From: Clostridiales bacterium
Lineage (GTDB): Bacteria; Bacillota; Clostridia; Oscillospirales; Oscillospiraceae
Reading direction: 5' to 3'
Length of the DNA stretch: 64,000 nt
NCBI GenBank assembly: GCA_004555655.1
Contig: SFHJ01000018.1
Span: 1-64,000 of the forward strand
The notes beneath the pieces were generated by a model. The model was given only the letters and a program-made list of their open reading frames with translations. It searched no databases and had not been told where the DNA came from. Within the stretch, counting starts at the first letter, position 1. Each line of letters opens with the position of its first letter. Made by a program: the position numbers and the translations under genes. Shown piece after piece: positions 33,991 to 40,785 of this stretch.

Positions 33991-34566
33991 TTATTCCAAT
34001 TCGTCCAGCGTGAGCTTGAAGCTCTCAAGAAAATGCGCCATGAAATAGTCCAGGCACGGCAGGTGCATATCCTCCAGCGCCTGTCTGGTCTGTTTGGCCG
34101 CAGAGGAGAATTCGCCGTTTCCGGCCTTGAGCTCCTCAATGCACTTGATATACGCCGAGAGCTTGTCGGCGGCCTTGACGATGACTGCGGTCTCGGGTTC
34201 AGATTCGGTGAGAAGCGGCCGGTAGCTCTTTGCAAGCTCATCGGGCAGCAGCGCCAGCAGCTTTTCACAGCTCACCGCCTCGACCTGCTTGTAGGCGTTT
34301 TTGATCTCCGGGTTAAAATACTTGATGGGGGTGGGCAGATCGCCGGTCAGAATCTCCGGCGCGTCGTGGAACAGCGCCGCCGCCGCACAGCGGTCGGGAT
34401 CGGCAGGCTGGCCGAGGATATCGCGCTGGATGAGCGCCAAAGCATGCGCCAGCACAGCAACCATGTGGCTGTGCTCCTGCACATTCTCTTCAAAGGTGTT
34501 GCGCATCAGCGCCCAACGGTTGATATAGCGCATGCGCGAGAGCATGGCAAAAAAACGAAACTGCAT
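33991..34566 (-). CDS. yfbR: HD-domain 5'-deoxynucleotidase (YfbR-like)
   Basis: A 191-residue HD hydrolase. Metal ligands are visible in NVQEHSHMVAVLAH, ALFHDAPEILTGDLPTPIKY (HD pair) and the later VKAADKLSAYIKCIEE (Asp). YfbR dephosphorylates deoxyribonucleoside 5'-monophosphates and so affects dNTP pools. The start at 34566 follows AAAGGAG; the longer open frame runs into the divergent promoter and was rejected. It is divergent from the Rrf2 gene. Confidence 0.88.
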   Translation of the reverse strand: MQFRFFAMLSRMRYINRWALMRNTFEENVQEHSHMVAVLAHALALIQRDILGQPADPDRCAAAALFHDAPEILTGDLPTPIKYFNPEIKNAYKQVEAVSCEKLLALLPDELAKSYRPLLTESEPETAVIVKAADKLSAYIKCIEELKAGNGEFSSAAKQTRQALEDMHLPCLDYFMAHFLESFKLTLDELE

Positions 34567-34673
34567 CGCGTTCTCCTTTCGGGCGGGGCGACTCGCCGCT
34601 GCGTGCGCGTTCCTGAACAACCCCAGTATATTGTAACACAGAAAAAAAACATTGTAAATTGCAGATTTTCCAC

Positions 34674-34702
34674 TTGTCATTTCTTATTCCCAGTAGTATA
34701 GT
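34674..34702 (+). promoter_or_regulatory. Promoter of the Rrf2 regulator gene
   Basis: TTGTCA (34674-34679), 17-nt spacer, TATAGT (34697-34702), 28 nt before the start codon. Rrf2 proteins are often autoregulated, but no clear inverted repeat was seen. Confidence 0.7.
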
Positions 34703-34729
34703 AGGTTGAAAGAAGGAGGCGATATCCCG

Positions 34730-35149
34730 ATGATGATCTCCACCAAGGGCCGCTATGCGCTGCGCGTCATGATCGACCTGGCCGAGCACGCGGACGAGGG
34801 CCACATCCCCCTGACCGAAATTGCAGAACGGCAGGGCATTTCAGAAAAATATCTCGAGAGCATCCTTGCCGTACTGAGCAAGGCGGGCATTCTCGACGCG
34901 CTGCGCGGCAAGCACGGCGGCTACCGCCTGTCGCGTCCGCCCGAGGCGTATTCCGCCTATGAGATCCTGCGCCTGACCGAGGGCTCGCTCGCGCCGGTAC
35001 AGTGCGTAGACGACAGCAGCGAGTGTGAGCAGTCGGACACCTGCCGGACGCTCTGGCTGTGGAAGGGCCTCGACGAGGTAATCGAGGCGTATCTGCGCCG
35101 CTTCACGCTGACCGACATCGTCGCGGGCGGCAAGGGCGGCGGGCGGTAG
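34730..35149 (+). CDS. Rrf2-family regulator with three conserved cysteines (IscR-like)
   Basis: A 139-residue winged-helix regulator. The HTH covers residues 1-60 (MMISTKGRYALRVMIDLAEH, ISEKYLESILAVLSKAG, RGKHGGYRLSRP). Three Cys lie in QCVDDSSECEQSDTC, spaced C-x7-C-x5-C, which matches the Fe-S ligand spacing of IscR and fits an Fe-S or redox sensor rather than a CymR-type cysteine regulator. Start at 34730 follows AAGGAGG. No isc, suf or cysteine genes are near, so its targets are outside the window. Confidence 0.88.
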   Translation: MMISTKGRYALRVMIDLAEHADEGHIPLTEIAERQGISEKYLESILAVLSKAGILDALRGKHGGYRLSRPPEAYSAYEILRLTEGSLAPVQCVDDSSECEQSDTCRTLWLWKGLDEVIEAYLRRFTLTDIVAGGKGGGR

Positions 35150-35246
35150 GGTGGCCTGCCGGTTTGCGGGGCATCTTGCCGGACGCGGCAGCATTTTGCC
35201 GAAAAAATGCGCGAAGCCTTGTATATTTTTCCAACAATTTTTCTAA

Positions 35247-35457
35247 TTGCATTTCGAAGCGGCCGCGTATATAATAACCCCCGGAAAAAATGTGAAGGGG
35301 GCGCGTCCAATGCTGTGCAGAACGCTGAAAAAGCTGGAATGGAAAAGACGGGCCCTCGTGTTTGTTTCCGACGGCCATATTTTTCAAAAGCCTTCGCAGC
35401 TTCAATTTCAGGAATTGTGATTTTGGGATTTCCATTTTCACGGTTCCTGTTTTTTTA
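35247..35457 (+). promoter_or_regulatory. uraA promoter and transcription attenuator
   Basis: Promoter TTGCAT (35247-35252), 17-nt spacer, TATAAT (35270-35275). The leader of about 180 nt ends in an intrinsic terminator: CAGGAA (35409-35414) and GTGA (35417-35420) pair with TCAC (35438-35441) and TTCCTG (35444-35449), followed by seven T. An alternative small hairpin (CAATT with AATTG) uses the same 5' arm. A short open frame ends inside the 5' arm. No PyrR site (AGTCCAGAGAGGCT type) or purine-riboswitch core was found. Confidence 0.75.
35310..35420 (+). CDS. Leader peptide in the uraA attenuator
   Basis: A 36-codon open frame starting at ATG 35310 with a good Shine-Dalgarno (AAGGGGG, 8-nt gap). 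Its TGA (35418-35420) lies in the 5' arm of the terminator. The peptide begins MLCRTLKKLEWKRRALVF and ends QLQFQEL; it has no cluster of one amino acid that would suggest classical starvation attenuation. Two T-rich stretches in the second half (GTGTTTGTTTCC, ATATTTTTC) could act as UTP-sensitive pause sites. The layout resembles the pyrBI leader of enteric bacteria, where coupled translation disrupts the terminator when UTP is low. Expression has not been shown; the frame is too short to judge by coding statistics. Confidence 0.6.
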   Translation: MLCRTLKKLEWKRRALVFVSDGHIFQKPSQLQFQEL

Positions 35458-35512
35458 TGCCGCGCGGCACGCACAGCAGACCTCCGGAAACCGGAAAGAG
35501 AGGAGATAAACC

Positions 35513-36874
35513 ATGGGTAAGTACAAAATCCCCGAAGAAGGCATCTATGACGCCAGAACACTCGGCAAGGGCCGTATGCTTGTGCTGGGCTTCCAGCATA
35601 TGTTTGCCATGTTCGGCGCGACCGTTCTGGTTCCGATTCTGACGGGCCTTGACGTGTCCACCACGCTTCTGTTCGCCGGTCTCGGCACGCTGCTGTTCCA
35701 CCTCATTACCGGCGGCAAGGTTCCGGCCTTCCTCGGCTCTTCGTTTGCATTCCTCGGCGGCTACGCCACCATCGCCCCGCTGATCGACGGCACCACCCCC
35801 AACACTGAGCTGCTGCCCTACGCCTGCTTCGGCGTGGCCTGCGCCGGTCTTGTGTACGTCGTGCTTGCCGCCCTGTTCAAGATCTTCGGCGCCAGCAAGG
35901 TCATGCGCTTCTTCCCGCCCATCGTCACCGGCCCCATCATCATCGCCATCGGCCTAAACCTGTCGTCCTCCGCCATCAACAACTGCTCCAACAACTGGTG
36001 GATCGCGCTGGTCGCCATCGTTGTCATCATCGCCGCCAACATCTGGGGCAAGGGCATGGTCAAGATCATCCCCATCCTGCTCGGCGTCATCGCCTCGTAT
36101 GTGGTCGCCGTCATCGCCGACCCCGCCGTGCGCGCTGCGCTTGTACAGAATGTCTCCGATGCCAAGTGGATCGCGCTGCCTGTCCACATGGAGTCCACCG
36201 TCTTCGGTCTGTTCACCCGCGATAACCTCGACGGCCACATGCTGCTGACCGCCGTCATCACCATCGTCCCGCTGTCGCTTGCCACCATGGTCGAGCACAT
36301 CGGCGACGTGTCCGCCATCTCCTCCACCTGCAACCGCAACTTCATCGCCGACCCGGGCCTGCACCGCACCCTGATGGGCGACGGTCTGGCCACCACGCTG
36401 GCCGCCCTGTTCGGCGCGCCCGCCAACACCACCTACGGCGAAAACACCGGCGTTCTGGCCCTGAGCAAGATCTACGACCCGCGCGTGATTCGCATCGCGG
36501 CTGTGCTGGCCATGCTCTTCTCCTTCAGCCCGAAGTTCGCGGCCATCATCTCCAGCATGCCCGCAGCCACCATCGGCGGCGTGTCGCTGGTCCTGTACGG
36601 CATGATCTCCGCCGTCGGCGTGCGCAACGTGGTCGAGAACAAGGTTGACTTCACCAAGTCCAGAAACGTTCTGATTGCGGCGCTCATCCTCGTGCTCAGC
36701 ATCGGCATCAGCTACTCCACTGCCGGTTCGCTGCAGCTCGGCGCCATCAGCCTGTCTGGTCTGGCCGTGGGCTCCATCGCCGGTATTGTCCTCAACGCCA
36801 TCATGCCCGGCAAGGACTACGAGTACGGCAAGGACGAGCAGGGCGACAAGTCCGTCAACTTCATCGTCCAGTAA
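35513..36874 (+). CDS. uraA: Uracil permease (NCS2 family)
   Basis: A 453-residue proton-coupled nucleobase symporter with 14 hydrophobic segments. Family features: GFQHMFAMFGATVLVPIL at residues 26-43, the first-motif SFAFLGGYATIAP, the substrate-site Glu/His segment ATMVEHIGDVSAIS, and GAPANTTYGENTGVLALSKI, typical of uracil rather than xanthine/urate carriers. The ATG at 35513 follows GAGAGGAGA. Expression is likely controlled by the attenuator upstream. Followed by a terminator. Confidence 0.92.
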   Translation: MGKYKIPEEGIYDARTLGKGRMLVLGFQHMFAMFGATVLVPILTGLDVSTTLLFAGLGTLLFHLITGGKVPAFLGSSFAFLGGYATIAPLIDGTTPNTELLPYACFGVACAGLVYVVLAALFKIFGASKVMRFFPPIVTGPIIIAIGLNLSSSAINNCSNNWWIALVAIVVIIAANIWGKGMVKIIPILLGVIASYVVAVIADPAVRAALVQNVSDAKWIALPVHMESTVFGLFTRDNLDGHMLLTAVITIVPLSLATMVEHIGDVSAISSTCNRNFIADPGLHRTLMGDGLATTLAALFGAPANTTYGENTGVLALSKIYDPRVIRIAAVLAMLFSFSPKFAAIISSMPAATIGGVSLVLYGMISAVGVRNVVENKVDFTKSRNVLIAALILVLSIGISYSTAGSLQLGAISLSGLAVGSIAGIVLNAIMPGKDYEYGKDEQGDKSVNFIVQ

Positions 36875-36891
36875 TCCTGCCTCAAATATCG

Positions 36892-36923
36892 CACCCGCCC
36901 GGAATGCAAATTCCGGGCGGGTG
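36892..36923 (+). terminator. Terminator hairpin after uraA
   Basis: A 14-bp perfect stem (36892-36905 with 36910-36923, loop GCAA). Instead of a U-tract the intergenic repeat palindrome begins directly. Confidence 0.65.
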
Positions 36924-37058
36924 GCTGTCGAAAAACTCCTTTGGAGTTTTTCGACAACAGACTGCGGCCTGCTGCGCGCACGATCTGTCCGCCAAAAGCG
37001 GACAGCCTGCACACTTGCAGGCCGGAGTGTATTTTTCCCGACGTACACGCCGCCGGGA
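36924..37058 (+). repeat. Intergenic repeat element B (longest copy of the GACAA palindrome type)
   Basis: Palindrome 36926-36956 (TGTCGAAAAACTCC arms) is identical to copy C. It is followed by a 30-nt block (36963-36992) identical to 16083-16112, a TTGCAGGCCGG segment and the block CCGACGTACACGCCGCCGGG (37039-37058) shared with A and D. No gene is encoded. Confidence 0.75.
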
Positions 37059-37100
37059 AACCGGGCGGTTTTCTGTCCGCGCCATGGGCGCGCAACTTTA

Positions 37101-37129
37101 TTGAAAGCGCATCCGAACAGTGCTATAAT
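37101..37129 (+). promoter_or_regulatory. Strong promoter of murI
   Basis: TTGAAA (37101-37106), 17-nt spacer, TGC-TATAAT (37124-37129, extended -10), directly after the repeat element. Confidence 0.85.
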
Positions 37130-37161
37130 AGGTTATACTCTTTTTTAAGGAGGCGGGCGCG

Positions 37162-37950
37162 ATGCTGCCACAGGAATTGCCCATTGCTTTTTTTGATTCC
37201 GGTCTCGGCGGAATCAGCGTGCTGCGTGAGACGGTGCGCCTTCTGCCGCAGGAGCGCTATCTCTACTACGGCGACTCGCTGCACGCGCCCTACGGCGTGA
37301 AGACCGCGGACGAGGTGCTTGCGCTCTGCCGCACCGCTGTGTGCCATCTGCTCGAACAGGGCGTCAAGGCCCTTGTCATCGCCTGCAACACGGCCACATC
37401 CGTGGCCATCCGCCCGCTGCGCCAGGCGTATCCCGGGCTCATCATCATCGGCACCGAACCCGCCATCAAGCCCGCGGCCGAGCGTTTCCCGGGCGGGCAT
37501 ATTCTGGTCATGGCCACGCCCATGACGCTGCAGGAGAAAAAATTCCGTTCCCTGCAGCAGCAGTACGGCGCGCAGGCCGAAATCGTACCCGTCGCCTGCG
37601 GCGGGCTCATGGAATTTGTCGAGCAGGGCATTCTGCGCGGCGAGGCCGTCGAGCGCTACCTCTATGACAAGCTCGAGCCGTATCTCAAGGTTCCCATCGA
37701 CGCCGTTGTGCTCGGCTGCACGCACTACCCGTTCTTGTCCGGTGCGATCCGCAAGGTTGTCGGCCGCAGGCCCGCAATCATGGACGGCAGCGCTGGCATC
37801 GCAATGCAGCTCAGACGCAAGCTCGCCGAGCGCGGCCTGCTCGCCCCCGATGCGCAGACAGGCTCGGTGCGGTTTGAAAATTCACTGGATGAGCCGGAGA
37901 TTCTGGAGCTCAGCCAGGCGCTCTTTGATTATCAGGACGCGACGCCCTGA
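37162..37950 (+). CDS. murI: Glutamate racemase
   Basis: Makes D-glutamate for peptidoglycan. The 262-residue protein has the FDSGLGGISVL start with the conserved Asp/Ser, the first catalytic Cys in VIACNTATSVA, the second in GCTHYPFL and the YYGDSLHAPYG loop. ATG at 37162 follows AAGGAGG with an 8-nt gap. Apparently a single-gene unit from its own strong promoter; CarD follows from a separate promoter. Confidence 0.95.
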   Translation: MLPQELPIAFFDSGLGGISVLRETVRLLPQERYLYYGDSLHAPYGVKTADEVLALCRTAVCHLLEQGVKALVIACNTATSVAIRPLRQAYPGLIIIGTEPAIKPAAERFPGGHILVMATPMTLQEKKFRSLQQQYGAQAEIVPVACGGLMEFVEQGILRGEAVERYLYDKLEPYLKVPIDAVVLGCTHYPFLSGAIRKVVGRRPAIMDGSAGIAMQLRRKLAERGLLAPDAQTGSVRFENSLDEPEILELSQALFDYQDATP

Positions 37951-38072
37951 TGCGCCGCGGCAGTCTCCGCTGCACATCCTGACGCTGCGCGCCGGATGCG
38001 GGAAGGAACTTCCGCTGCCGGCGCTTTTCTGCTCCCCTGCGAGAAAAAAATTTAAATTTTTCAAACTTTATC

Positions 38073-38102
38073 TTACATTCTTTCTTCCTTTTCTGTTATA
38101 AT
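38073..38102 (+). promoter_or_regulatory. Probable promoter of the CarD gene
   Basis: TTACAT (38073-38078), 18-nt spacer, TATAAT (38097-38102), in an AT-rich stretch about 50 nt before the start codon. Confidence 0.6.
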
Positions 38103-38151
38103 GGATGTGAAATGGACGGATTTGGCCTTTTATGCGCACAGGAGGGAGAAT

Positions 38152-38649
38152 ATGTTTGCAGTCGGAGATTATGTGATCTACGGATACGAAGGTGTGTGTC
38201 ATGTGGACGGCATCGGCTGCCCAAACGTTTCCGGGCTGGACAGGTCAAAACAGTATTATACGCTCACGCCGCATTACCACGGCGGCACGATCTATGCGCC
38301 GGTCGACGGCCGCGTCCTGATACGCCCGCTCATCTCGCGTGACGAGCTCGACGCGCTTCTGCCGCAGCTGCCGAAGCTGCCGCTTCTTGACGACGTGCCG
38401 GAAAACAGCCGCATGGCGGGCGACTACTACCGCACGATTCTCGCCGGGCACGACTGTACGATGCTGCTGCGCCTGTGCAAGACGCTGCACGCGCGGCAGG
38501 CTGAGCGCGCCGTTTCGCGCAAATCCGTCAGCTCCACAGAGCTGCGCAACTGGAAAACTGCCGAGGAGATGATCCAGGGCGAATTTGCCTTTGTGCTCGG
38601 CATCGCGCCCAGTGAGGTCGGATCCTATTTGCAGCAAAAAAGTTCATAA
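38152..38649 (+). CDS. CarD/CdnL-family transcription factor
   Basis: A 165-residue RNA-polymerase-binding factor. The N-terminal CarD/TRCF-RID-like Tudor domain covers residues 1-60 (MFAVGDYVIYGYEGVCHVDG, KQYYTLTPHYHGGTIYAPVD), and a helical C-terminal domain follows (ISRDELDALLPQLP, ELRNWKTAEEMIQGEFAFVL). CarD proteins contact the RNAP beta subunit and stabilise open complexes; in Firmicutes several paralogues occur. The ATG at 38152 follows AGGAGGG; the longer frame starts within the promoter. A bidirectional terminator follows. Confidence 0.88.
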   Translation: MFAVGDYVIYGYEGVCHVDGIGCPNVSGLDRSKQYYTLTPHYHGGTIYAPVDGRVLIRPLISRDELDALLPQLPKLPLLDDVPENSRMAGDYYRTILAGHDCTMLLRLCKTLHARQAERAVSRKSVSSTELRNWKTAEEMIQGEFAFVLGIAPSEVGSYLQQKSS

Positions 38650-38684
38650 AAACAGCCTGCCGCAGATCTGCGGTAGGCTGTTTT
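38649..38684. terminator. Bidirectional terminator between convergent genes
   Basis: A 16-bp stem with one G-T pair (38649-38664 with 38669-38684, loop GATC), A-rich on the left and T-rich on the right. It serves the CarD gene and the converging ECF S-component gene. Confidence 0.85.
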
Positions 38685-38700
38685 CAGATGAATACCGGGT

Positions 38701-39264
38701 TTACTTTTCGATCTTCTCGAGCAGGCCCGCCTTTTTGAGTGCCGGGCTCATGGCGAAGAAGAGCACCAGGCTCACGACGATGCCAACAGCGGCGTTGATG
38801 ACCGAGGCCGGGAGCTTGCTGAGCATGGTGGCCCAGGTCGTCTCCATCGGATAGCCATAGACGAAGCGCTGATAGACGAAGGTCTTGAGCATATACAGAA
38901 GCACATAGCTCAGCGCGCCAACGACCGCAGCCACGACCACGCGCAGGTGGTTGAGCTTTCCCTTATGCGTGCCCGCAATCCATGCGCAGATGGCCGCCAT
39001 GAGGAATTTGGACACAAAGGTAATCAGGCCCTGAATGATGTCATAGCCGCCGAAGAGCACGTCATACAGTCCGGAACCCAAGCCCGCGGCAAGGCCGCCG
39101 CCGACCGGCCCGAACAGCAGGCCTGAGAGCAGGCACATGGCGTTGGCCAGATGCACCTTGGAGCCCAGCAGCGGGAAACGGAAGAACGTGACCACGCAGA
39201 CGATAGCTGCCATGACGGCGATAAAGACGATGCGGTAGGTCGAAAATGCGGATTTTTGTTTCAT
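38701..39264 (-). CDS. ECF transporter S component, probably for vitamin B6
   Basis: A 187-residue membrane protein with about six hydrophobic segments. It resembles vitamin-binding S components: an N-terminal AVMAAIVCVVTFFRFPLLGS, a LANAMCLLSGLLFGPVGGGL segment and a TM region ending SVINAAVGIVVS. It is divergent from a MocR/PdxR-type regulator across a shared operator, and PdxR proteins control B6 synthesis and uptake genes, so pyridoxine or a related B6 form is the best guess. A folate or other vitamin cannot be excluded. Its ECF A and T partners must be shared ones. Confidence 0.75.
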   Translation of the reverse strand: MKQKSAFSTYRIVFIAVMAAIVCVVTFFRFPLLGSKVHLANAMCLLSGLLFGPVGGGLAAGLGSGLYDVLFGGYDIIQGLITFVSKFLMAAICAWIAGTHKGKLNHLRVVVAAVVGALSYVLLYMLKTFVYQRFVYGYPMETTWATMLSKLPASVINAAVGIVVSLVLFFAMSPALKKAGLLEKIEK

Positions 39265-39316
39265 AGATATCCCCTCTTGCTTTCTCTTGCAGAATCTGCT
39301 AGTATCATAGCATAAA

Positions 39317-39363
39317 CTGGCATTTAAGAAATTGCCAGAAAAATCTTATTTTGGCAGGGCCAG
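39317..39363. promoter_or_regulatory. Operator region between the S component and the MocR regulator
   Basis: CTGGCA (39317-39322) and TGCCAG (39333-39338) form an inverted repeat with 10-nt spacing, and a further TTGGCAG direct-type repeat lies at 39351-39357. Combined direct and inverted repeats upstream of the regulator are typical of MocR/PdxR sites. Confidence 0.6.
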
Positions 39364-39366
39364 AAC

Positions 39367-40749
39367 ATGCTTTTATCCTATTCTCTCTCCCGTGAGGCCG
39401 GAACGCCGCTGTATGAGCAGCTCTACAGCGCCATCAAGGCCGATATTCTCTGCGGCAGACTCGCCGGCGGCGAACGCCTGCCGTCGAAGCGTGCACTGTC
39501 CGGGCATCTGAATATCAGCAAGATCACCGTGGAGACGGCCTACAACCAGCTTCTGGCCGAGGGGTATATCTCGTCGCGCGAGCGCTCGGGCTACTACGTC
39601 GCCTCCATCCAGCTCGCCCAGCCGCCCGCATCCGGTGCGCCGCAGGCACGCGCCGCCGAGCCGCCGGAGCCGCAGGCCGCGCCCGGCGCAGCGGCGTCGC
39701 TGTTCCCGTTCTCCGTCTGGGCGCGGCTGATGCGCAGCGTGATTTTGGACACGCAGCAGAATCTTCTGCAGCGCGTGCCGAGCGCAGGTCTTTTTGCCCT
39801 GCGCAAGGCCATTGCCGATGAATTCATGCGCCAGCGCGGTGTGTTCGTCTCGCCGGAGCAAATTCTCATCGGCGCGGGCACCGAGTATTTCTACAGCCTG
39901 CTCATCCAGTTCCTGGGGCACGGACGGCGTTACGCGCTCGAAGCGCTGGGCCACCGGAAGATCGCACACGTATATCAGGCCAACGCTGCCGAGCTTGTCC
40001 CCATCGGGATGGACGACGACGGCATCATGGTCGAATCGCTTGAAGCAAGCGGGGCCAGCGTGGTGCACATCTCGCCGTCGCACCACTTCCCCACGGGCGT
40101 GGTCATGCCCATCAGCCGCCGGCAGGCGCTCATGGCGTGGATGGCGGAAAAGCCCGACCGCTATATCATCGAAGACGACTACGACTCGGAATACCGCTTC
40201 TCCGGCAGGATCATCCCCACAATGCAGAGCATGGACTATCTGGGCAGGGTCATCTACATGAACACATTCTCGCAGACCATCACGCCGGCGCTGCGCATCA
40301 GCTATATGATTTTGTCCAAGGAGCTTCTGCCACTGTGGCAGCAGAAGATGGGCTTTTACAGCTGCTGTGTGCCGAGCTTTGAGCAGCTGACGCTGACGCG
40401 CTTTCTGGACGAGGGTTATTTTGACAAGCACCTGAGCCGCATGAAAAAACACTACCGCGCGCAGCGCGACAAGCTGCTTGCGCTCGTGGCGCAGCCGGAA
40501 TTTGCCCGGCACTTTACCGCGCTGCGCGCCGACGCGGGACTGCACTTTGTGCTGCGCATCCGCACGGCGCTTTCCGACAGCCAGCTCGCGCCGCTTTTGC
40601 GCTCAGCCGGGCTGCAGGCGCCGTTTTTATCGTCGTACTACGTCGGCCCGCCCGCGCCGGAGGCGCATGGCTGCGTGGTGGTGAACTACGCCGAGCTGGA
40701 CGCGGATTCGTTCGGCGCGGCGCTGCAAAAACTCGCGGATATGTTATAA
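39367..40749 (+). CDS. MocR/PdxR-type GntR-aminotransferase regulator lacking the PLP lysine
   Basis: A 460-residue fusion. Residues 1-75 form a GntR winged helix (PLYEQLYSAIKADILCGRLA, GERLPSKRALSGHLNISKIT). Residues about 110-455 form a fold-type I aminotransferase domain (IIEDDYDSEYRFSG with the Asp that binds the PLP ring nitrogen). The PLP-binding Lys, expected in TFSKTxxPxLRxxY, is Gln303 here (TFSQTITPALRISY; codon CAG at 40273). Members of the MocR family bind PLP through that Lys, so ligand sensing may differ. It faces an ECF S component. The Shine-Dalgarno is weak (CAGGG). Confidence 0.85.
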   Translation: MLLSYSLSREAGTPLYEQLYSAIKADILCGRLAGGERLPSKRALSGHLNISKITVETAYNQLLAEGYISSRERSGYYVASIQLAQPPASGAPQARAAEPPEPQAAPGAAASLFPFSVWARLMRSVILDTQQNLLQRVPSAGLFALRKAIADEFMRQRGVFVSPEQILIGAGTEYFYSLLIQFLGHGRRYALEALGHRKIAHVYQANAAELVPIGMDDDGIMVESLEASGASVVHISPSHHFPTGVVMPISRRQALMAWMAEKPDRYIIEDDYDSEYRFSGRIIPTMQSMDYLGRVIYMNTFSQTITPALRISYMILSKELLPLWQQKMGFYSCCVPSFEQLTLTRFLDEGYFDKHLSRMKKHYRAQRDKLLALVAQPEFARHFTALRADAGLHFVLRIRTALSDSQLAPLLRSAGLQAPFLSSYYVGPPAPEAHGCVVVNYAELDADSFGAALQKLADML

Positions 40750-40785
40750 AATACGGGCCGAACCCTGTGGTTCGGCCCGTATTTT
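40748..40785. terminator. Bidirectional terminator between the MocR and GH3 genes
   Basis: A 17-bp perfect stem (40748-40764 with 40769-40785, loop CTGT) with A-tract on the left and T-tract on the right. It overlaps both gene ends. Confidence 0.9.

Noticed and set aside
35276..35512. PyrR-binding or purine riboswitch leader before uraA
   Set aside because: The PyrR consensus and the conserved purine-riboswitch loops are absent; the short leader frame explains the layout better.
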